Under the pieces are notes generated by a model. The model had not been told where the DNA came from. It saw only the letters and a list, made by a program, of their open reading frames with translations, and made no database searches. From Spirochaetales bacterium (lineage in GTDB: Bacteria > Spirochaetota > Spirochaetia > Sphaerochaetales > Sphaerochaetaceae), in NCBI GenBank assembly GCA_028723145.1, contig JAQYFM010000043.1, forward strand, positions 1 through 17,496: DNA of 17,496 bases. The letters are read 5' to 3'. The position numbers were made by a program, and so were the translations under genes. Below are positions 15,045 through 17,496 of this stretch, in pieces. Numbering within the stretch: position 1 is the stretch's first letter; the number at the start of each line of letters is the position of its first letter.

Positions 15045-16403
15045 ATGAAAAAGTACCCATTTTCCCATGACATGCTTACCCTTGGAAGGAAATTTAACCA
15101 AGCAGGTTTTTCTCTCTACTTAGTAGGAGGAGCAGTTCGTGACTACCTATTAGGTAAAGAAAATGATGATGCAGATTTCACCACAGATGCAACTCCAGAT
15201 GAAGTAATTAATCTCTTTCCAAAATCAACAATTCCAACAGGAATAAAACATGGAACTGTTACCGTTGTATTTAATAAACAACCATACGAAATAACTACTT
15301 TTAGAACAGAAGGTGCATACACAGATAATAGACATCCTGACTCTGTTTCCTTTGTTCGCTCTCTTGAAGAGGATTTATCAAGAAGAGACTTCACTATTAA
15401 TGCCTTTGCAGCCTCAACAACAGATGGATCTATTATTGATCTTCATAATGGATTTGAAGATTTAAAAAATAAAACCATTAGAGCAATTGGATGTGCTAAA
15501 GAACGTTTTAATGAAGATGCTCTTAGAATGTTAAGAGCAATTCGTTTTGCGTCTAAACTAGGTTTTAAAATAGAAGAACAAACATTTAATGCAATAAAAG
15601 AAGATGCATATAGGATTACTTTAATTTCTAAAGAGCGAATTAGAGAAGAAGTTTTCAAGCTATTAAATAGTCCATATCCTAGCTACGGCTTAAAACTTCT
15701 TAGAGAGTCCAATCTATTGAAATACATTATTCCCGAACTCGATGAAGCTTATGGCTTTGAACAACTTGGAAATCATAAGGAAGATGTATTTAATCATACT
15801 CTTTCAGCAATTGAAGTAGCAAATAAGCTCTCCTATCCCTTTATTGTTAAGCTTTCCCTTCTATTTCATGACTTAGGTAAGATTGATGCAAGAAGAGGAA
15901 GTAAAGATGATGGTTATACATTTTACAACCACGAATCTATTTCTGCAAAAATAGCAGAGAAAACCTTAAAAGAATTAAAATGCTCAAATGAAGAGATAGC
16001 TAAAACAACTAACCTAGTTAAAAATCACATGTTTTCTTATACCCCTGCTTGGTCAGATAGTGCTATTAGACGTTTTATCCTAAGAGTCGGTATTTCTGAT
16101 ATTCCACTTCTATTTGATGTAAGAAGAGCAGATGCTCTATCAATGGATAGTAAAGCAGACTTTACTCTTTTAAATGAATTTGAAGAAAGAATTAAAAAAG
16201 AATTAGAAAACCAAAATGTCCTAACTTTAAAGGACTTAAAGATTAATGGAAATGATGTAAAAGCTTTATTTAATGTACAAGGTAAAACTATTGGTAATGT
16301 ACTTTCATATTTACTTGAAGAAACAATTGAAGATCCATCTTTAAATGAAAAGGAAAAGCTAGTTAATCTTGCAAAAATCTATCTTACTAAAGTAAATAAT
16401 TAA
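15045..16403 (+). CDS. cca: CCA tRNA nucleotidyltransferase with HD domain
   Basis: This enzyme adds or repairs the 3' CCA end of tRNAs without a template. The 452-residue protein has the class II nucleotidyltransferase start LYLVGGAVRDYLLG (24-37), with the flexible GGAVRD loop at 28-33 and catalytic aspartates D42 and D44 (DDADF). RRDFTINA (113-120) and ERFNEDALRMLRAIRFA (153-169) are the conserved nucleotide-recognition and neck motifs. A C-terminal HD domain is marked by H251, then HDLGK with H275/D276 and a further NH pair (295-296); in related enzymes it acts as a phosphohydrolase on tRNA ends. Poly(A) polymerase activity cannot be excluded by sequence alone. The gene is transcribed away from ileS. 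No Shine-Dalgarno precedes the ATG and no obvious terminator follows. Confidence 0.94.
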   Translation: MKKYPFSHDMLTLGRKFNQAGFSLYLVGGAVRDYLLGKENDDADFTTDATPDEVINLFPKSTIPTGIKHGTVTVVFNKQPYEITTFRTEGAYTDNRHPDSVSFVRSLEEDLSRRDFTINAFAASTTDGSIIDLHNGFEDLKNKTIRAIGCAKERFNEDALRMLRAIRFASKLGFKIEEQTFNAIKEDAYRITLISKERIREEVFKLLNSPYPSYGLKLLRESNLLKYIIPELDEAYGFEQLGNHKEDVFNHTLSAIEVANKLSYPFIVKLSLLFHDLGKIDARRGSKDDGYTFYNHESISAKIAEKTLKELKCSNEEIAKTTNLVKNHMFSYTPAWSDSAIRRFILRVGISDIPLLFDVRRADALSMDSKADFTLLNEFEERIKKELENQNVLTLKDLKINGNDVKALFNVQGKTIGNVLSYLLEETIEDPSLNEKEKLVNLAKIYLTKVNN

Positions 16404-16959
16404 CCTTATTTACATTTTGTATCTTGACTACTTTTCAATAGTTTTACAAATTAAAAGCCAAATACCTCATTCATCACCAAGACTTTTCATATCACCTGCT
16501 GAATAGACTTTAAGCAGGACATTTCCATCCCTTATATACTTCGTTCCTCAATTTGGATTCCATTCCTAACATACTTTATTATTTAAATCTTGTAATGATT
16601 TATGAAGCAATCCTTAAGTTGATGATATTTCAAATAAGCATTCTTATCATTACAAATTGCAAATATATCAATTTTATTTTCAAGTATTGCTCTTTCTACT
16701 GGAGTTATAAAACTCATGTTTTTCCAAAAGTCTTACATACTTTTAAACATATTCTTTATTCCAAAACTTAGGACCTTTATATATCCCTCTTCAAGAGAAA
16801 TAGATGTTGAAAAAACAAACTGTTTTTCTATCGTAATTAAGTTGAAACTATCAAAATAAAGAAAAACCAACTTTTTTATTATTATTCATAGGAGGTAATA
16901 AAAAGTTAAGAGAAGTAAATCTTTGTAGTACTATCTCGAGAAGTATTAATAAGGAATAT
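16404..16959. other. Gene-poor, AT-rich region after cca
   Basis: No intact gene is seen over about 550 bases. It contains a 6-base hairpin (CCTGCT/AGCAGG, 16495-16518) without a T-run, the scattered minus-strand coding-like fragments listed separately, a weak plus-strand promoter-like pair (TTGAAA 16807-16812, TATCGT 16829-16834), and a strong GGAGGT (16891-16896) that has no start codon at a usable distance. Confidence 0.6.
16467..16790 (-). pseudogene. Possible degenerate gene remnant on the minus strand
   Basis: Short open stretches in different frames look protein-like. One is a 44-codon frame at 16583-16717 containing ITPVERAILENKIDIFAI. An overlapping stretch upstream in another frame includes KYVRLLEKHEFYN. 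A 26-codon end at 16467-16547 contains RDGNVLLKVYSAGDMK and then a stop. They are interrupted by stops and frame changes. I recognise no family, and AT-rich chance frames are a real alternative. Confidence 0.22.
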
Positions 16960-17496
16960 ATGTTTAAATTAAAATCAAAATATACAGATGAAGAAAGAGC
17001 GATAGCGAGGTCACTACGACCTATCGATGATACTCTCTTTCGCACTATGGCAAAGGATAATATTCCTTTTGTAGAGCATATTGTTCGAGTAACCTTAAAT
17101 AGAGATGATATATCCATATTAAAAATTAACACACAAGATGATATACATCTCTTTGAAAAGGCACATTCTGTTATTCTTGACTGTCTTGCTGTTGATAAAG
17201 AAGGTACTTACTATGATATAGAGGTACAAGCATCTAAGAAAGGAGATGAAGTAAAAAGAGCAAGATATATATCATCAATGATAGATTCTAAATATGCTTT
17301 AGGAAAAGGAATAAGCAGCTATAATGAGATTAAAACTCAGATAGTAATCTTTTTGATGGAAGAGGATATCTTTGATAGAAGGAAGCAGTTATATGAATTT
17401 ATACGATATGATGTGGACAAAAAGTTGCCACTTGATGATGGTAGTCATATTATTTATGTAAATGCTAATAATAAAGGAAGAGAAGATTTAGATAAT
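16960..17496 (+). CDS. PD-(D/E)XK nuclease family transposase-like protein (Rpn/PDDEXK_2 type, partial, C-terminus off the right edge)
   Basis: 179 residues are open from ATG at 16960 (AAGGA just upstream) to the window edge. The sequence follows the family layout. SLRPIDDTLFRTMAKDN (18-34) comes first. It is followed by HSVILDCLAVDKEGTYYDIE (69-88), in which D74 and the E88-V-Q90 motif would be the nuclease core, and KRARYISSMIDS (99-110). Then come KGISSYNEIKTQIVIFLMEE (116-135) and DDGSHIIYVN (159-168). Family members are about 280-320 residues. They are abundant, often multicopy genes whose E. coli Rpn relatives have DNA-cleaving and recombination-promoting activity and are also implicated in phage defence. 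Terminal repeats are not visible, so no element boundary can be set. A GGAGGT about 65 bases upstream with the frame open suggests the 5' end may have been altered. Confidence 0.82.
   Translation, partial: MFKLKSKYTDEERAIARSLRPIDDTLFRTMAKDNIPFVEHIVRVTLNRDDISILKINTQDDIHLFEKAHSVILDCLAVDKEGTYYDIEVQASKKGDEVKRARYISSMIDSKYALGKGISSYNEIKTQIVIFLMEEDIFDRRKQLYEFIRYDVDKKLPLDDGSHIIYVNANNKGREDLDN

Noticed and set aside
15143..15658. Minus-strand frames of 83 and 71 codons within cca
   Set aside because: They are antisense to the nucleotidyltransferase core motifs.
16553..16771. 72-codon plus-strand frame after cca
   Set aside because: It begins at TTG without a ribosome site and is mostly Ile, Leu, Tyr and Phe as expected from AT-rich non-coding DNA.
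16851..17132. 93-codon minus-strand frame
   Set aside because: It is antisense to the PD-(D/E)XK gene, which has clear family motifs.
1..17496. CRISPR array, tRNA or rRNA genes
   Set aside because: No regularly spaced direct repeats, cloverleaf-like sequences or rRNA segments were seen. The only rRNA-like stretch is the 9-base anti-Shine-Dalgarno match at 5655-5663.

Overview
The window is AT-rich bacterial chromosome, most likely from a host-associated or anaerobic spirochaete (Treponema/Sphaerochaeta-like). The reasons are the eukaryote-like (type 2) isoleucyl-tRNA synthetase, a TrpRS carrying an iron-sulphur-type cysteine motif, an oxygen-sensitive 2-hydroxyacyl-CoA dehydratase/activase-type protein pair, and a PD-(D/E)XK (Rpn-type) transposase-like gene. 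No 16S rRNA or other marker is present, so this placement is an inference.

Layout. (1) Positions 1-1122, minus strand: the 5' part of a TnpB gene (IS200/IS605 type, running off the left edge), and next to it an 82-residue stump of a secreted PL1 pectate lyase. The stump's reading frame stops within a few bases of a hairpin sequence that looks like an IS605-type end. (2) 1418-5568, plus strand: a two-gene operon with a 4-base overlap. It encodes a 969-residue double activase (two ASKHA ATPase domains, a cysteine cluster and a DUF2229-like region) and a 414-residue dehydratase-like partner. (3) 5569-5767: a convergent intergenic region with a bidirectional terminator and a promoter-like sequence that would drive a short RNA. 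That RNA would contain a perfect copy of the 16S anti-Shine-Dalgarno core. (4) 5768-9461, minus strand: five tightly packed genes (overlaps or 1-3 base gaps) for secreted, beta-rich proteins with signal peptides and a shared C-terminal strand pattern. I cannot name the family. This is the best candidate for an undescribed surface system. (5) 9640-14921, minus strand: an operon ileS - lipoprotein - fmdB-like zinc ribbon - trpS, closed by a hairpin terminator. (6) 15045-16403, plus strand: cca (tRNA nucleotidyltransferase with HD domain), divergent from ileS and possibly leaderless. (7) 16404-17496: a gene-poor stretch with scattered coding-like fragments, then the 5' part of a PD-(D/E)XK transposase-like gene that runs off the right edge.

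The core of the window is translation housekeeping (ileS, trpS, cca). Both ends carry mobile-element genes, and the two middle blocks are accessory: an Fe-S redox pair of unknown substrate and the secreted-protein operon. Plus-strand gene starts at 1418 and 15045 have no visible Shine-Dalgarno, whereas most minus-strand genes do.
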